DNA of 5,601 nt, from NCBI GenBank assembly GCA_964551295.1, contig CAZKDJ010000251.1, forward strand, positions 1 through 5,601, read 5' to 3'. Source of the DNA: JAFGED01 sp964551295 (GTDB taxonomy: Bacteria > Chloroflexota > Anaerolineae > B4-G1). A program made the position numbers and the translations under genes. Position 1 is the stretch's first letter. The number at the start of each line of letters is the position of its first letter. A model generated the notes under the pieces. The model was not told where the DNA came from. It was given only the letters and a program-made list of their open reading frames with translations, and did not search any database. Of this stretch, positions 3,746 through 5,601 are shown in pieces.

Positions 3746-5601
3746 CTACCGTCGCCACAGCGCCAACCCAATCGGCGCGAGGAGTGCGGCAATCGCGACC
3801 GCGACGACGATGGCGCCTGCACACAGGGTGCTGCTCGGCGCCACGTTGCTTTCCTCATTCCCGGCTGTTGGCGCAGTCGTCGACTGATCTGGCTGCACGG
3901 GTTCTGGGGCCAGATTATCGGGTGTGGGCTCTATGGCATCGGGCGCGCGAGTGGGCGGGATCTCGACCGGCCCACCTTCGCCCTCCACAACCTCGTAGGC
4001 GACGCCCTCGGCCACGAGAATCACGCGCTCGCCCAGGGCAAAGTACGCGCCCCACTCCGGCCGGGCCGCCAGCAGGTCAAAGTACTCTTGGGTGCCAAAG
4101 CCAACCTCGACCGTCTCCATGCGCGAGGGATCAAAGGTGGTGTCGATCCAGACGCCGCCCTGAAGCAGGAACGTCTTGGAGCCCACCAACCGCACCACCT
4201 GCGCCGCCTCCTCCGGCAGCGCCCCGCCGCCACCGACCGAGTCGGCGTCGTACAAGCCGCCTTCTTCATCGGCCCGCTCGGCAGCCGGTGCGCCAACTGC
4301 GGGAGCCGGCGTCGCCGTCCGCATCGCTTTCCCCGCGTCGTCGCGCCCCTCCTCAGTCAGGATATCGTCCTCGTCGATGAGGAAGGAGGTATAGGGCGTG
4401 ATGATACCGTACTGCACGCTCAGGTCGACGATGGCGTCCACCCACTCCTCCCGTTCGCCGTGAAGCCGGATATGCTTTAGCAGGTAGCCGATTTTGCGCG
4501 TGGCCCACAGGCGCGGGATGAATCGGACGCTCGCGTCCGCATCGCCGCCGCCGGAACGGAAGTATCCCTCGTAGACGAACTCCTCGGTTTCGCCGTCCAC
4601 CTCGCCGGCAAGCGTGATTTTGGTCGCGCCGCTATCTCGGTACCGACCCACCAGGATCAACTGCGTCCCGGCGAACAGGTCGGGCAGCGGGTAGGGATAG
4701 GTATCCTCGACCAACACGTCCCCAAAGTCGAGCGCGATATCGGCCAGGACGGGGGTGCTGATCTTGCTGTAGAAGCCGGAGACCTCCTCGTCGATCCGCT
4801 CGTGGGGGCGGACGTAGCCGGTGACCCCGCGCTGTTGCTCGGCCAATGTATCGAGCAGAATGGTGTTCACATCGTCACCCACGCCAAAGGGAAACAGGCG
4901 CACGTTACCGGGCGCGCTCGCCTCCACGTTGGCCAGGATCTGGTCGATCTCGACCACGCCCTCGGTGGGCAGCCCGTCGGTGAGAAAGATGATCACCGTG
5001 GGTCGCTCGTCATCTGCCTGGGACAGCGCCTCCAGCAGCGCACGGTTGATATCGGTGCCGCCAACCGCCTCCAGATCGTCCACCCAGCGCACGGCCTCGC
5101 GCGCCTCCGAGACGGGCCGCAAGCCGCGCGCGTACTGCTTCAATCCGGTGGAGAAGGCGATGACGTTGAAGCGATCCTCGTCGTTCAGGTGCTCCAGCAC
5201 GTAGGCCAACGCGTCCTTGGCCTGTTCGATCTTTTCCCCCTCCATCGAGCCGGAGACGTCGAGTACCAGCACGACGTCGCGCGGGATCACACGATCGACA
5301 TCGACGGTGGGCGCGGCCATCAGCAGGAAGAAACCGTCCTCGCCCGGCTCCTTGTAGGTCAACAGGTTCAGCCCCACGTCCTCGTGGCTGACGGTATAGA
5401 TCAGGTCAAAGTCCTGGTCGGGCAGGACGTCGTATTCCTCGTAGCCGACGACGGCGCGGTAATCGCCATCCCGCTCGATAAACAGCCGATCCTGATGCGT
5501 GGGCGAGTAGAGGGCATGCATGGCATCCTTGGAGCGCACCTCGATGCGCACGCTGACCTCCTCCAGCGGGCGGGCGGAGAACTTTTCCGTGTTGAGCGGG
5601 T
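3746..5601 (-). CDS. VIT and vWA domain protein with C-terminal membrane anchor, N-terminus cut by window edge
   Basis: The minus-strand frame is open to the right edge. A GTG at 5551 is not the real start, because the 16 codons before it read PLNTEKFSARPLEEVS, the end of a VIT domain (inter-alpha-trypsin-inhibitor type). Numbering from that GTG, the VIT end runs to about residue 80 (GLNLLTYKEPGEDGFFLLMA). A vWA domain follows at about 92-265 with a complete MIDAS: DVSGS (Asp98, Ser100, Ser102), Thr166 in GGTD and Asp192 in LTDG. A beta-rich region and the family tail (IITPYTSFLIDEDDILTEEG; KTFLLQGGVWIDTTFDPSRM) come next. A Pro/Thr-rich linker (about 530-575) then leads to one membrane helix (about 576-597) ending LWRR. 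The architecture suggests an exported, membrane-tethered, metal-dependent adhesion or interaction protein, and the missing N-terminus should carry the signal peptide. Such proteins are sometimes labelled Ca-activated chloride channel-like; nothing here shows channel activity. Confidence 0.93.
   Translation of the reverse strand, partial: PLNTEKFSARPLEEVSVRIEVRSKDAMHALYSPTHQDRLFIERDGDYRAVVGYEEYDVLPDQDFDLIYTVSHEDVGLNLLTYKEPGEDGFFLLMAAPTVDVDRVIPRDVVLVLDVSGSMEGEKIEQAKDALAYVLEHLNDEDRFNVIAFSTGLKQYARGLRPVSEAREAVRWVDDLEAVGGTDINRALLEALSQADDERPTVIIFLTDGLPTEGVVEIDQILANVEASAPGNVRLFPFGVGDDVNTILLDTLAEQQRGVTGYVRPHERIDEEVSGFYSKISTPVLADIALDFGDVLVEDTYPYPLPDLFAGTQLILVGRYRDSGATKITLAGEVDGETEEFVYEGYFRSGGGDADASVRFIPRLWATRKIGYLLKHIRLHGEREEWVDAIVDLSVQYGIITPYTSFLIDEDDILTEEGRDDAGKAMRTATPAPAVGAPAAERADEEGGLYDADSVGGGGALPEEAAQVVRLVGSKTFLLQGGVWIDTTFDPSRMETVEVGFGTQEYFDLLAARPEWGAYFALGERVILVAEGVAYEVVEGEGGPVEIPPTRAPDAIEPTPDNLAPEPVQPDQSTTAPTAGNEESNVAPSSTLCAGAIVVAVAIAALLAPIGLALWRR

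Noticed and set aside
3569..4480. Plus-strand open frame of 303 codons after the zinc-ribbon gene
   Set aside because: It starts inside the zinc-ribbon gene in another frame, runs through the terminator hairpin, and is mostly antisense to the vWA gene.
5549..5551. GTG as the start of the vWA gene
   Set aside because: The frame continues upstream with PLNTEKFSARPLEEVS, a conserved part of the VIT domain, so the true start is beyond the window.
1..5601. CRISPR array, tRNA, rRNA, insertion sequence or phage element
   Set aside because: I saw no regularly spaced repeats, cloverleaf with CCA-type end, transposase motifs, terminal inverted repeats or integration site in either strand.

Overview
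The window is a GC-rich piece of bacterial chromosome. It looks like a scaffold from a draft or metagenome assembly, because it contains a run of exactly 100 Ns. The organism is inferred to be a member of the Chloroflexota (Anaerolineae-like). This rests on family resemblance from memory: the VIT/vWA protein with its PLNTEKFSARPLEEV signature, a small LW...WRAS...GF..L..LF.FL protein, and KimA and flotillin in the same neighbourhood. There is no rRNA or other marker gene to confirm it.

Layout. (1) 959 to 1, minus strand: the N-terminal 319 codons of a flotillin (one membrane segment, SPFH domain, start of the Ala/Glu-rich coiled coil), cut by the left window edge. (2) 960-1213: a divergent intergenic region with a flotillin promoter and ribosome binding site, a perfect 8+8 inverted repeat, and an extended -10 promoter for the next gene. 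(3) 1214-2815, plus strand: a KimA-type (YdaO family) potassium/proton symporter with its cytoplasmic USP-like tail. The assembly gap at 1546-1645 removes about four membrane helices. (4) 2816-2966: a short intergenic region with two small perfect stem-loops on either side of a putative extended -10 promoter. (5) 2967-3206 and 3187-3702, plus strand: an overlapping pair encoding a 79-residue protein of unknown function and a zinc-ribbon protein with two membrane segments. (6) 3706-3732: a strong GC-rich hairpin between convergent genes, probably a terminator. (7) 5601 to 3746, minus strand: most of a VIT/vWA-domain protein with a C-terminal membrane anchor, missing its N-terminus at the right window edge.

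How the genes relate. All the gene products with visible membrane segments look like envelope or membrane housekeeping proteins: a membrane-microdomain scaffold, a K+ importer, a small membrane zinc-ribbon protein and an anchored vWA protein. Only the 79-residue gene and the zinc-ribbon gene look co-transcribed and translationally coupled. Flotillin and kimA share an upstream region but are divergent.

I found no convincing new multi-gene system. The items most worth a second look are the overlapping small-protein/zinc-ribbon pair, the dyad between flotillin and kimA, a recurring extended -10 promoter pattern, and the assembly gap, which is probably much longer than the 100 Ns that stand for it.
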